Shown piece after piece: positions 12,268-24,900 of a stretch of DNA of 64,000 nucleotides. Below the pieces are notes generated by a model that searched no databases, was not told the origin of the DNA, and worked only from the letters and a program-made list of their open reading frames with translations. Position numbers and translations under genes: made by a program. This DNA comes from Pteria penguin (lineage: Eukaryota; Mollusca; Bivalvia; Pterioida; Pteriidae): NCBI GenBank assembly GCA_035048485.1, contig CM068582.1, positions 17,487,269 to 17,551,268 on the forward strand. The letters are read 5' to 3'. The stretch's first letter is position 1. The number at the start of each line of letters is the position of its first letter.

Positions 12268-12487
12268 CTGGCTATATGAGATTGGACAGAGAGATGGATA
12301 GGCTAACCAATGGCTATATGAGTTTGGACAGAGAGATGAATAGGCTAACCACTGGCTATATGAGATTAGACAGAGAGATGGATAGGCTAACCACTGGCTA
12401 CATGAGATCAGAGAGATTGGACAAATGGATGGACCACTGGCTATATGAGATATGACAGACAGATGGATGGACTAACCACTGGCTATG
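12268..12487. repeat. 42-bp minisatellite, five copies
   Basis: The unit starts CTGGCTATATGAGATTGGAC and ends GGATAGGCTAACCA. Because 42 is a multiple of three it leaves a 97-codon frame (12162-12455), which is repeat translation and not a gene. Confidence 0.9.
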
Positions 12488-12529
12488 TCTTTGCTTATAA
12501 TCAATAAAAATAAAACATCTAATTTTATG

Positions 12530-12535
12530 TTTATT
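12530..12535 (-). terminator. DTNBP1 poly(A) signal
   Basis: TTTATT on the + strand is AATAAA in DTNBP1 orientation, 114 nt past its stop codon, a usual distance. Confidence 0.5.
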
Positions 12536-12648
12536 TATCAGTAATATATATAAGCAATAACAAAACAAATCTCAAAATCATGTAAAGGTAAAGACAGCTA
12601 TGTAACATTTTAAATTAAACATTTAGAATCATTGCCATAAAATGTTTT

Positions 12649-15600
12649 CTAGCTGTCTGTTGCAGCATTTTCAGTGGATTCATTATCCAAATTTTCGATA
12701 AGATTTTCCTCTGAATCTTCGGAATCTAAGAAGTTCGAGTCACCATGTGTGGCCTCAAGGTCATCTTCAAAATAATCTACCTCTGGGTCAAGGTCATCAA
12801 AGCTTTTTACTGATACAGGCATATTATCTTCATCACTAAATATGTCTTCTGTTTTCTCAGTTGTAACATCTGTGAAATGGCAAAGCAAGTAAAATAATAA
12901 AGCTGTTTTAACTACATAAGATTTCTTGTCATTATCTTTTAAATATATTATACCAACTTCTTTATCATTTCTCTCAAATGCTTTGCATGCTTCGGAATTA
13001 AAACTACAAATACATATATCAAACACTCTTACCTATGAACATGTATAAAATATATAGTACATGTGTAACAGATTTACATTTTACCTGAAGCTTTTTCTGT
13101 AGAAGACACTTCATCAGAAGCAAGAAATTCATCTAAGACATTATCATCATCATCTACAGTGATGTCAGCTAGATCTTGTCTCTTTCCGCTGTCAGAGCTT
13201 GACACAGACACTCCTGAGGAAAATATACTGTTAGAGTATTTTTTTTCATTTGATAAAGTTTTCAACACTACATTTTACATTCAGCATTTACAGCAAGCTA
13301 TAATTATTACAAGTATAAGAAATATGATTTCCTTCCATTTGTGAAACTATCGCCAACATTTTTTTCAATGAATGATCAAGACTAAATCTATTCAAATCAA
13401 CTCTCTATTGGTAATTTAATCAAAAATCAAATTATTATTTTCAGGAAACGAATTCTTAAATTTCTTTAATCAAAAGCCCTCACAAAATATGCACATGTAT
13501 ACAACATACGGTCGAGCCTGCCATGTTCCCTGAAATACTCTACATCTTCATTAAAAGCCTCTTGAAATGTCTCATGTCGCTCTTTCAGTTGGGTCTGACG
13601 ATGCTTTTCTAGATTCTGCATACTCTTAGCATGATTTCGTGCAAGCTGAACTACATAAAAATATCATACGAATAACTTTCAAAAACTCCACTGCAGATAA
13701 TATATGAAGGACTGATTTTGTCAAAATGTTTTGTTCTGGTCAAAATGTTCAACAATAGATCAGATCAGTAGTGTTTCAGAAGAAGAACGATATTTCATGT
13801 TAAGTAAAATTTCAAACTTATTTTAAGAATACAGGACAGTTTAGGTGTTTTGGAAAAAATGCTCCAAACCGTGGGAAAATCAGACTAACTACAATGAAAA
13901 TTCTGCTGTAAATTTACCTGTACTAGTGTAAACCTTTGTATAAAATCACAGTATTCTGTGTGCTTTCAAAGTTTAGATCTATACATGAGTAGTGTTTTGT
14001 GTTAAAATTATGGAACATCTTGACTGTACTGTACATTGTGTGAAACAGGAAGTTCAAACCCACCAAAGTTAAACAGAGTGCATGAATAGTCAATGGTAGT
14101 TACTGTATATCTATAAGAGAGGAAGTTTTCATTGGGTTATATGCCCCTTGACTTTAGGAAGTAATCTAACAATTACATGCATCAATGTATGGATGTATAC
14201 CCAATATAATGATGATAAGCTGCACATACTCTTAAGTAATTCACGATGCATGAGTTTTCCACCTTTTTTCATAGTGTATCTCCATTAATGAAAAAAAGTT
14301 TAGATTTATTCCCAAACTCCTTATTTTTTTCTCTCCAATATTTTCTAACATTAGAGTTGAAAGTGACTTTCTTTCAGAAACTATTTGTTTCTAGCACAAT
14401 ACATGTAATAAAGGCACAAAAAGTAATGTATTGTGTCATCTGAAGAGAAAGTCTGAGAAGAAGACAGCAGTAAGCAATTAAATGTGCTCTTATGTGCTAA
14501 AATCAAATGATTACTGTGGCATCTCACAGTCCAAATTAGCATAGTAGTTACTAATTGTAAATAATAGTAAGAATATAATAAGTATCACAGGGCTTTCGGC
14601 TTGTTGGTCCCCCCTTAATTATACCAATATAATAACAAGGGTTAGAACTTCCAATTTAACAAAAATACACCTCCTCCCGTCTGTGTCTTAGAACTTTTTT
14701 AAATCTTCACAAAAAGTCTCAAACGTGGTATCAAATGAAAGAAGACATATTTATCTACACATCCATATATAAATTGTTCAAATCCATGCAAAACTAAGGG
14801 CATGGTGAGCCACAGTACTCGAAATTTTGCTCAAAAAAGTTTAGTCGGACACAGAGAAGTTAATCAGGTCAGACCCATCGCTATAGTGTAAAGCAATCAC
14901 TCGCCGCTTTCCATTTTAAAAAAAATCTCTGGGGATTTACAAAAAACAAAAGTAAATAACTCACTGCAGTCGACATGTCAAATTATCCTATCGCCTCATC
15001 TTACCTTTGAGTGTACTTGTCGAAGCTTAAATGGTATATGGGTATATTGGTATAATTGGGGGGGGGGAGGGGCAACGAGCCAAAAGCCCTGTGCTAAGTA
15101 TAACCATTTCAAAATCATTTCAAAAGTATGTCTGATGGCAGTGTTTTAATGAACATGAAGCAAATAAGATTTCTAGCAAGGATAATCAATAATAGCTGTT
15201 ACTAAAGCATATTTGTAAAACACAGGGGCACTGCAGTAGAATTATTTCATAGTAGCAACAAGCTGTCCTTGCTAACCTTTTTAAGTTCTAAGTGTCAAGG
15301 TTTCTTATTCTTATAAAATAAAATCTTTATTAGATAAAAGTAGTTGAGTAATCATCTAGAAAGCTTAAATTTCACTTATTTTCAGTCCATTTTCAGGACC
15401 TTGGTCTTTGACGGATTGACCTCAATGACTTCTTTGAAAGGGACTTTATTATTATTATTAGAAAACCCTAAACTTCCCAACTTCAAATTTAGGGTAAAAA
15501 GCTGTGACTTTATATTTTTTTCATGAAAACATTTTGTAGAACCGATATAATGTGTTTTGCTCCTTAATGTATCATAACAAAAACATATGATCAATACCTT

Positions 15601-18600
15601 TATGTACTATCTACACTCTGAAGAACATACATGTACATACTTTTCAGTTTGTCCAAATCCTCCTGTTTACGAGCACGATATTTTTCAAGTTTCTGTGAAT
15701 CTAGCGCTTTGGCTTTCTGAAGTTCTTCTTCTTCACATATATCTTCATAATAAATCAGTGCTGCCTCTACTTTATCAAATTCTTCCTCCAGATTTGCTGC
15801 ATGAATCAAAATTACATATCATAAACACAAGATATAGTTCTGATCTCACACACAAATAAAAGAAACTGTTCTAAACAGGAACTGAACTACTGTCAGCTTT
15901 TGACTAGATTACATATGTAACATCTATAAAAAATAGTATAATCAAAATTTACCATGCCTCGATACAATACCTGTGAAACAAAAACAAAAAAGAATAGTAG
16001 GAAGTCCTATGGAACATTGTAATCTCACTCAAGCAGAAAATATAGGTCAGATGCATCATAGGATGCAAGCATTTAACTCAGCATCTCATGATGAACCTCT
16101 GGCGCAAGTTTGGTTACTTTAACACCTATACTTTCTCCAACACTGAATTACCCCACACTACTTAACCGAGTCACTCATACACAAAATGTAGGTCATATGC
16201 ATCATAGGGTGCATGCACTCAAGTCAGATTCCCAAGATGAACCTATGGTGCAAGTTTGGTATTTTTAGCACCTATACTTTCATCAATATTTAATTACCCC
16301 ACACTACTTAAATGAATCACTCAACCAGAAAATGTAGGTCAGATGCATCATATAACACATGCAAATAAGTGCATCCCAAGACGAATCTATGGTGACTATA
16401 ACACCAATACTTTTTCCAATATTGAGTTACCAAAAACTACTTAATCGAATGCAGCTGCTGACGGGAATGTGGATGCTGATGGGAATGTGGATGCTGAGGA
16501 TACAGCATAAGCTCCTCGCAACTTCACTGAGGTGAGCTAAAGGTGAGTGGTGTCAGTGAGTAGTATCTTTCTAGATCATGATATTAGGAACACTGGTTTT
16601 CCTGTGTAACATTTTAATCTAATGCAGAGTGACCATGGATTTCTTACATCATTCACATTCTGATACTAGGATGTTGTAGTTTGACTGTGACACCAGAATT
16701 TGAGGCATTCTATGTTAATTCCAGTTTATATTACAAAATCATGTTATTTTCCATTTTGTATTCTTTAGTTGATATAGCAAAACAATTACTATTACTTTTT
16801 TTGCTAATAAATAAAGTGTTTTAAAATGACTAACCCAAGACATCTGTTAGTTCCTGTAACTGATTGAGAATCACTGGTAATGATGCTACACCCTCATGTA
16901 ATCTACCCAGTACTTCACACTGTCTGTCATATTGCACATATAATTTTGTGATCTCTGCATCAACTTCCTATGAAAATCAAGAAACATTTGAAGCACATAC
17001 ATGTAGTTATGATTCCCAGTTGCAAATTTGTGAATAATTTATTAGGACCAAATTTTCATTCTGTATAATGCAAAGCAAAAGATTTCTGTATTTATATTAT
17101 CTATGTCATTATTATGTTTTTTTTTTAAATGTATGTAACTATACAAGTACATATTTTAAGTAATATTGTTTACCTCTGCTTGTCTAGCTGTGAATTGTGT
17201 GTTATCATGAAGTTCTTGCCATATCAACTGATACCTAGAAATATAAAACATTTCTAGTATTTCAATCTTGTGTCCGTGTTAAAATGTTTCAGTTTTTTAT
17301 CTTCAATCAATAATTTTGGACGTACATATGGGTGAGATTTATAATTTCAAATTATTGCATCCTTACTACATGTATGTCTTTTTATCGTTCTTTATCACTA
17401 TGAAAAAGTTGGAAATAAAGTAGACAAGTAAAATGAAAATTTAGAATAAAAAATTTTCACACTCTACTGATCTGATCTTTATGTCTTTCTGAGACATTGA
17501 AACTTTGCCATACGATCAGGTGCATGTGATGATCAACCTTATAAAAAATGAACAAAAATGCATCTCCAACCTGTGTAACAATTCTCCTCCTGCATCAAGA
17601 TTTACTTCTGATTTGATATATCTCGAGGCATCCTCTTTACTTCCATCTCTTGATGTAAATGACTTGATTCTGTCAAAAAGCAATTTTGTATTTTACTTTC
17701 AGTATACTCATAGGAAATTTGTTTGTATACTTTGTATTTAGATATACAGATTGGTTTTCACTATTTACAGGACTTAAAATTGGCAACAACTGTTAGTCAT
17801 CAAATTGACCTCCATCCTATTTACTGAAATTTTAGATTGCCCAAAGAGATTTTAGGCCGTTTTTGAAGACTGGACGACTGCTACTGGTAATTTCGAACCC
17901 TCGTATTTATGTTCACCATGTACTGCAGGCTTGTCAGATATAAAGGAACATGTAATTACAAATTTGTCTAAAAACTGACAAAAAGATGGCATTCATGGCA
18001 ATATCATAAAGAAGTCAATATAAATGTCCAACAAGTCAGCATTGAGATGTGACAAGATGACATAATCTAGGTCAATCCAAAAGTCAGGACCATTGGATTT
18101 TTCTGGTAAAATTAGGGTCGGGAAGGTAAAAAAAATCCAGAATCTGGACTGATTGTCTGGTTAAAAAATTTCAGCCATACAAAATTTGGACTGAAATTAT
18201 TGCAGAGAATGTTGCTTGTTAAGACTGTTTATCAAAGTTCTACTGTTTACTGGAATGCAATAAACTATAAATGCCCATTTAACATTTATTTCTGATGCAC
18301 TTATCCATGATTGTTCAGTATAGGTTTTTTGTTTAAGAACAATACCTCCACATCTGATATTGATTTTCAAGCATGCAGTTAAATATTAATAGTATTTGTG
18401 CGATTGTTCTGATAATTTGAAGCAAAGTACTTATTTCATTACTGTGGTCTGGTGAAAGTAAGCACAGTCTGGTAAAATATAAATACTTATCAGACTGATT
18501 ATCTTGTGGAAAAAATAAACTTTCACAAAATCTGTAATCTTCTGATAAAACGAAGGTAAAATTCATGTATATCATTTTTTTCCCATTTTATCTTAATTGA

Positions 18601-20202
18601 ACTCTGTGATTAGCTTCGCATTACTTACTGACTTTATTCAGATTACTCTATTATCATATGACTTTACTAGTATACAGTCACAAAACTCACTGTAATAATA
18701 GAATATTACTTTTTGAGGCAAAATTTCATTCCTCACTTAGATAGTTTTAAAACTGTTACATTTACACTCTTGAAATTCACCAGGACATTCAGGTATTTTA
18801 TTAGAAACATTTGGAAAATCTGGAGGAAATGATGTCACTTTTACAACTCAAAGTCTCCCCCCACCGAAACAATTATGAAGTATTTCAATTAACTTCCAGA
18901 ATAATAATAATATATCATACAAAATTGTTCATTGCTGGGGGGTTTTTTTGTTTTTTTTTTATGATGGGTTATATCACAATCATACATGCATGCAAAAACA
19001 CAGATGATAGGGTTATCAAAGATTACACAGCTGACCTTCATGGCAGCATTTGACTTTCAAATTGAGGAACTTGATTTTAGAATTAAGCATAATATATTAC
19101 TTAATAAATGCAGTAAAACAGTTAAAATTCAAATTGGCTAACAGGTAGCCTACAGTACAGTCCAAGTGTTTTGTAATTTTTCCACCTGCCACAGTGGGCC
19201 ACATCCAGGTGAAATTTCAAGAATTACACAATAAATGGTGTCTTTAACAAAGGTTTGAATAAGCATAGATAAATTTCCATCTGGATTCCCACTACAGTGA
19301 TTTCAAGTGTTTTTCACAATATATTTTGTGCAGAACACATCTATCCAATACCTCAAGCTACTCCATACCTCTTAGCCAAGTCCCTCAAGTTGAAAAATTA
19401 GGTCAGATGCAGCATCTGATTAATGGTTTCAATAGTACTTTAAAATGAACCACTGATGCAAATTTAGTTACTCTGGCATTAGTACTCTGTCCAATACTGA
19501 GCTGCTTTAAACTTTTTAATCAAGTGACTCAAGCAGAAAAGATCAAGTCAGACACTGCATCTGATGTATGGGTCCATTTCAGTATCCCAAAATGCACAAA
19601 TGATGCATTTGGAAAATCTGGAGGAAATGATTCCAGATGTACCTTGATTATATATTGAGCTACCCCATTAACTTCCAATCCATATGTGAAAGTATGGGTG
19701 TATAAAATAAGCTATTGCATCTCTACTTCACTTAAGTGAGTTAATGACCCTTAACATAGTTACTGTATCATGCCTTGACATATGTTTATACCAAAATATT
19801 AATGAAATGATGAGAATTCAGAAGTAATTTAACTGAACTTGAGTCGATCATTGCCCTAAGTCAGCACCAAAGAATTTATAGATGGGGTGGTCTTGCAGCA
19901 CCCAACGAGCACTCATTCCTTCTTCCAACTAATTTCTTTTGAAACGGTTCTGTTCATGGTGGTGAAGTATATGCCGAATCATTTCAATAAAAATAATCCT
20001 CCAACTTCCAAGAATGTATGCAACTGTCACAGTGTCAGTCACTCAGTGTCATGTCACACTGACGTAACTACTAAACTAGTACACGTGGATCATACGGATG
20101 ACAACAACAACATGTCATCACATATACATAAGTATCATCAAAACAAAAGCATGTTAAGAAAATTCGTATATACCCAGCTTTAATGCTTTCAAACACGCTC
20201 AT
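12649..20202 (-). CDS. DTNBP1: Dysbindin (BLOC-1 complex subunit), eight exons
   Basis: Dysbindin is a coiled-coil subunit of BLOC-1, which acts in biogenesis of lysosome-related organelles and endosomal sorting. Exons, 5' to 3': 20202-20174, 17669-17571, 17234-17174, 16967-16835, 15796-15641, 13650-13510, 13213-13085, 12869-12649. They sum to 969 nt, 322 codons plus stop, against about 351 residues in human. All junctions keep frame. Start MSVFESIKAGIKSFTSRDGS matches the vertebrate SVQQDF..GLKTLSDKS stretch. Residues 40-65 hold GGELLHRYQLIWQELHD, the counterpart of the vertebrate GLELLSRYEDTW block. Residues ~108-205 are the heptad-rich dysbindin domain (NLEEEFDKVEAALIYYEDIC, then HRQTQLKERHETFQEAFNED). 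The last ~110 residues are very acidic, as in vertebrates. The start is the first Met that fits; the next residues continue the alignment without a gap. Head to head with FANCA. Confidence 0.92.
14586..15094. mobile_element. ~509-bp MITE with ~46-bp TIRs and 7-bp target duplication
   Basis: The left end CACAGGGCTTTCGGCTTGTT and C-run and AATTATACCAATATA are mirrored at the right end (G-run, then GAGCCAAAAGCCCTGTG). TAAGTAT lies on both sides (14579-14585 and 15095-15101), leaving one unpaired base at the right. No transposase is inside. It sits in the DTNBP1 intron between 13650 and 15641. Confidence 0.82.
16022..16450. repeat. ~140-bp tandem repeat, three copies
   Basis: Each copy carries CAGAAAATGTAGGTCAGATG or close variants, a GATGAACCTATGGTGCAAGT-type block and a TTACCCCACACTACTTAA-type end. 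It lies in the DTNBP1 intron between 15796 and 16835. The related block at 19370-19640 lies in intron 1. Confidence 0.7.
19145..19330. mobile_element. Dispersed element related to 23975-24186
   Basis: Shares TGTTTTGTAATTTTTCCACC, TGCCACAGTG and CTGGATTCCCACT in the same order with 23975-24186. Both begin near ACAGTACA. The other copy ends with the reverse complement of that start, suggesting a TIR element. It lies in DTNBP1 intron 1. Confidence 0.6.
19370..19640. repeat. Second block of the ~140-bp repeat
   Basis: Two diverged copies contain CAAGTGACTCAAGCAGAAAA and AGGTCAGATGCAGCATCTGA-like segments, matching 16022-16450. It is in DTNBP1 intron 1, same orientation. Confidence 0.55.
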
Positions 20203-20600
20203 GACTAATGTTGATAATAAAATAACTTTAAGTTAGTTTTCTGCCATTTTGTCCAACTGTCACATGATGCAATCTATATTATTTTAAACCTTGAACGGAT
20301 ATAGATTACACACAATAATACGGAACAACACATTTCTATCGTTTCTGCTTGTTTTACGATCACACGAGACCGATTCCCATCAAAAGAAAAATCAACAATC
20401 CTCTTTATCAATACACTTTATCATATAAATTATAATACCACAAAAATTATCTTATTATCATCTCTTTATGAATGAAACGTAAACGAGTAAACCGATAAGG
20501 GACACTACCAACGGAAAATGCGAAAATGCCGATAGACTCGAAGGCACTGAGCGGGTATTTTGATTAAACCTATATAATCCTACATGTATGATTCATATAT
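20203..20600. promoter_or_regulatory. DTNBP1 5' flank, possible shared promoter with FANCA
   Basis: This is the DTNBP1 side of the divergent spacer. From about 20290 to 20560 CpG dinucleotides are noticeably denser than in the surrounding AT-rich DNA (for example ACGGAACAAC, CGAGACCGATTCC, GCCGATAGACTCG). No TATA box or named factor site was identified. Promoter function is inferred from position only. Confidence 0.4.
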
Positions 20601-21918
20601 ATGTGAGTACGAATTAAAATGAATGGCTCCATCCTTTCCGTGATTAATGTAATTTTTAGCATGCCAAATGCATATTCACAACGTGTAACTAGAATATATA
20701 GAGATCTACTGTAAAAAACTACAGCATGATGCCATGCATGGTTATCTTAGTACGACTCTGATGATATGTCGATTTGACGGGCATCGTCTTAGACGATGGT
20801 CCACATTCTTTTATATATACATGCAGTGCTGTTACGTTTGTTTCTTCTGTAATGTAAATGCATTCACAGTGGATGTAGCTTGCCATTTAGGAGATGTTTA
20901 CTCCTCCCGGGCACCTGGTCTCACCTCTGAATTTCAGGGGTCTGTGAATGTCTGCTGTGGTACATTGTTGTTAGTGCCATAAGTTACTTGACACCAGTTA
21001 CGTTCATATTTTGCATTACTAGTCAATTTACTAGGCCAAGGGTATACAATGTAGACTACATGTATACACTTTTGCCGCTGCCGCCAGGCCACTGGCACTG
21101 TGTACTTTAGGGTATGCATGACGATGTATCAATTAAGACTTCAGGTTTTGTATTCTGTATGTGGTAGATATACATAGATCTATTTCATCCAATCAGTGAC
21201 AAAAATCCACATGCATCATGTCATGAACATTGTCCATATTGAAAGAACAAAAGCTCAAAGGTCAAGGTTATAAATATGGAATAAAAGGTAAAGGATAATG
21301 GGTACATAAAGTAAATGTTAAAATAGATGCAAATTAAGTTTTTTATTAAATTGTCAAGTTATTTCACCTATCTATGTAGTCTTTAGTAAAAGGATTTGAA
21401 AAATGAGCATCCAAGGTCATAGTTCAAGGTCATTGGGTGAATTTTGCTGATTCTCCCATTTGCCGCATAACTTCTGAAGTATAGGTAGCATTTTAACCTT
21501 TGTGATAGAGGGAACTGTACTTAGTTTGGACAGTCCAGGTAAAGATTATTGGTACATTTGATATTATTTCCTTGCAAAGACCATAGATCTACATACATGA
21601 ATATTTATAAATAGGGACCCTTTTTGAATTTGTTGTCATAAGGTCAGAGTATGTCATATTGTCAGGGAATGCCTGTTTTTCCAGAGCTTTTGTACAGTGT
21701 ATGCTTCATAGAACAATATGAAACTTCTTGTGCCTTTTTATTAAAATATTTGATGTGCTTTAGTGAAAATATGTTAGTATTCATTATTACATATTTCAGT
21801 ACCACTCAATGAGGTCGTCTTGATCTATGGTTAATGCATTCAACATATGTTTGTATTACACATGTGTATATTCTTTTCCCTTAGATGGTCTGCCCAGGAA
21901 AGTGAGGTATAGATAGAC
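20601..21918. other. DTNBP1-FANCA spacer, FANCA side
   Basis: No recognisable coding exon. An 82-codon frame at 20734-20982 has no family resemblance. It may hold a FANCA 5'UTR exon: an acceptor-like TTCTTTTCCCTTAG lies at 21871-21884, just upstream of the proposed start. Segments near 21250 and 21410 (AAAGGTCAAGGTTAT, TTCAAGGTCATTGG) resemble dispersed repeats. Confidence 0.45.
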
Positions 21919-24900
21919 ATGCATCAAGTTAACAGGACCCTTTTGCAGGAAGCTGTTTTCCAGCTTATCCAGCATCACCATGATGATGAGCAAATGCTGC
22001 AGGAAGTAACTCAGGTTGAACATCTGTAATATTTTCCTAAGTAGAAATTACATTGTAACTCAGGAATGGATCATATCGTGACAGCCCAAATCTAAATTGA
22101 CTTAGACCAAAATCTGCAAATGATATATGTTTCTCCCCAAATTTGTAATCATAGGTTTATATTTTTACAGAATTTATGGGCATTGATACTTCAAATTGTA
22201 ATGTTACAGATGCTAGGATTAGTGGTGCTTTTATGGCAAGTTTATGTGTCACAAACTTTTGACCTGAAGGTGTTAATAGTATGAACACTTACATTAACAG
22301 AGTTTATCTGTTGAACTTTGAAATATAAAGTCTTATTTTCATGATTTTAAAATTTCAGTATGTATATGTGATGTAGTGTAACACTTGTTATTCCAAATTT
22401 TTATTATTTTTAATTGATTTGAAAGTCCCAATTTTATTGTATATGTTTTAATACATTTTCACTTGTAAAAACTCCAATTTGGATTAATTGAATTTTTCAC
22501 AATCAGTGTAATTTTACATTTCTCATGTCTATTTTTATTTATATTTTTATCTCAATATTTGGAACCTACATTTGATCATGTAAAAATAAGTATTCAGCAA
22601 ACAAAATACAATCTTCAGATACCTAAGTCTGAAACAATAACAGTAATTAATTATGCACTGAAGGTGTACTCTGACCATTAATTTAGATTGAATAACCAGT
22701 TCAAGTTGAGGCTACCCAATATCGAATACACTTGAAGTTAATTGTGTTATAATTGATGTAGTATTTGATTTATTAATCAAATGTCCTGTATGTAAATGAT
22801 ATTGGCAATATGGAGTACTCTTACCATATCATTATAGAATTAAGTTTACCTGAATAATAATAAATCTAAGTGGATTGATCATTCGATGCAAGCAAAACTG
22901 CTTACACACAAGCCATTTTTGTTGAATCAATATGTAGGTAAGTGTGACTTTGAAGCATCTGGATTTATAATATTGTTAAAAAGCCATAGATAGGTGAAAA
23001 AAATTAGAAAACATAAATTGTTAAAATGTCATGATATCTATTCTTATTTTAATTTTGTACTCAATACATATTGCTGTGTAAATAATGTACAGGTATGAGA
23101 GGTTATTCTTACTATTTTGTGAATTAATGACAACGATCGGTCACTCGAACTTCCATAAATCAAGCTATTGTAGATGGTCTGATTCAGTAATCAAATGTTG
23201 AAGTCAACTATTTATACATGTATACATTTATCTTATTCATTACTTTGTCAGGTAAAGAACCAGGAAACTGTGAAGTCTGAAAGATGTTTTGACAGATATA
23301 GAGGTACTTTTGTAACATTGGTTTTATAATAAGACAAGAATATTATTTAATCAAATCATAACAAAACCAAGCTAATAAATATTGCTGAAAAAGTTCAAAA
23401 CATCACATTTCAGATTTTAGAATTTTCTATGAAGTTTTGGATTTAACATTCTAGAGCCACTTCTCGAACATTAAACATTGATTAAGCTATCTAGTGGTTC
23501 ATTTTCATCTGACTATATCTTTGAAATAAGAAGACTTAAAGTAATACTCTGTGTACTGATTAATAGCATATGAAACCAGCATTCTAACTTTACTTAGAAT
23601 TTTAAACAGAAATTTTATGTAACCAAATAATTGTCTGTCAAATTTTAACCATTGGTAAGCTTAATCAGAGGTTATTTTTTTTGTACAACTGGCCCTTGAT
23701 GAAGACTTCTTCATCAGAATGTTAAATCCAAAACTTGATAGAAAATATTCATTTGATTTTTATTAGTTTCAATTTTTATGACTGCTATTGTACAACATGG
23801 CTATAACGTCACAACTAACAACAATATCATAAACTAACCACAATATCATAAACTTATCACAATATCATAAAATAACCACAATATCATAAAAACATGGCTT
23901 AATAACGTCAAAACAAACCACAATATGTTAAAAACATGAATTCTTTCTGAAGATTCTGTGAATGTGAAAGCACTTACAGTACATTCCAGGTGTTTTGTAA
24001 TTTTTCCACCTGCCACAGTGAACCACATCCAGCTGTATATTCAAGAACTGCACAATACACTGTGTATTTTACAAGGTGTGAATGGGCACAGGTAAATTTC
24101 CACCTGGATTCCCACTTTGATTTTCGGTATTTTTCCCAGTGTTTTGTGCATAATCTGGAATACACCTGAACTGTACTGTACGGAAAGTAAAGCAGAAAAA
24201 TTCTGAAGTGTGATGTTTTGAACTTTGTTCCACAAATATAATCACCTGTACCAAGCTTACCTTAAACTGAAAACAATATAATATATATGTACCTGTATGT
24301 ATGCTGCAAAATGCAAAAAAGTTATCACAAAAGTTTTTTTTTGTTTCCATTATGAAATACATTGCAGTCACTATAAACCAAGGAAAGTCTAATGCAGAAC
24401 TTGATTTAACATGAAAGTCTTTTTCTTTCAGATGTATTGAATTCTTGCTTAGGTCATAAGAAGTTGAATAATGATGGCAGTGCCCTTATGCCAGAGAAGA
24501 TTGTCTCCAAGTTGTTGTTAACTCAGTCTTCTCTTCAGAAACAAATCTTTACAGAAAAGCAGAAAGTAAGTTCAGGTTCCATATTTTTCTGACACACTGT
24601 TTATTATGACAACAAATGTTTTCCATAAAAAAATAGATATTGACAGTAATTTGATCGTGTTGACATCATATATAAAGATACAGTGATGCTCCATTAATCC
24701 GGGCTCCGTTAATCCGGAAAATCCACTTTCCGCACAAGAAAGCACGGGAACGGATTTCCCAAATGATATTTTGTTCCGATAATCCGGAAATCCGCGTTCC
24801 GGATCCGGACAAGGAAATATGGGTACGGAATTCCAAAAGTACGTTAAGTTGGCTCCGATAATCCGGACAAAATTTTGCCTTCCGGACGTAGCTGTAGCTA

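Larger units (their letters stand above)
7854..12648. other. NAPG-DTNBP1 intergenic region (tail to tail), rich in repeats
   Basis: No conserved coding sequence was recognised. It holds the NAPG 3'UTR, a dispersed repeat (8337-8850), a SINE (9495-9777), a second block of the same dispersed-repeat type (about 10000-10290), a 68-bp hairpin, a 277-bp fold-back element and a 42-bp minisatellite. 11100-12250 is AT-rich with nothing I can name. Frames of 60-104 codons here lack family resemblance. Confidence 0.7.

Noticed and set aside
12162..12455. 97-codon repetitive frame
   Set aside because: 42-bp repeat in frame; no resemblance to any protein.
12649..13026. 125-codon - strand frame as a separate gene
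   Set aside because: Only 12649-12869 is coding, the last DTNBP1 exon; the rest reads back through its acceptor into the intron.
20734..20982. 82-codon frame between DTNBP1 and FANCA as a gene
   Set aside because: No conserved motif, Cys-rich by chance-like composition, and no splice link to FANCA in frame.
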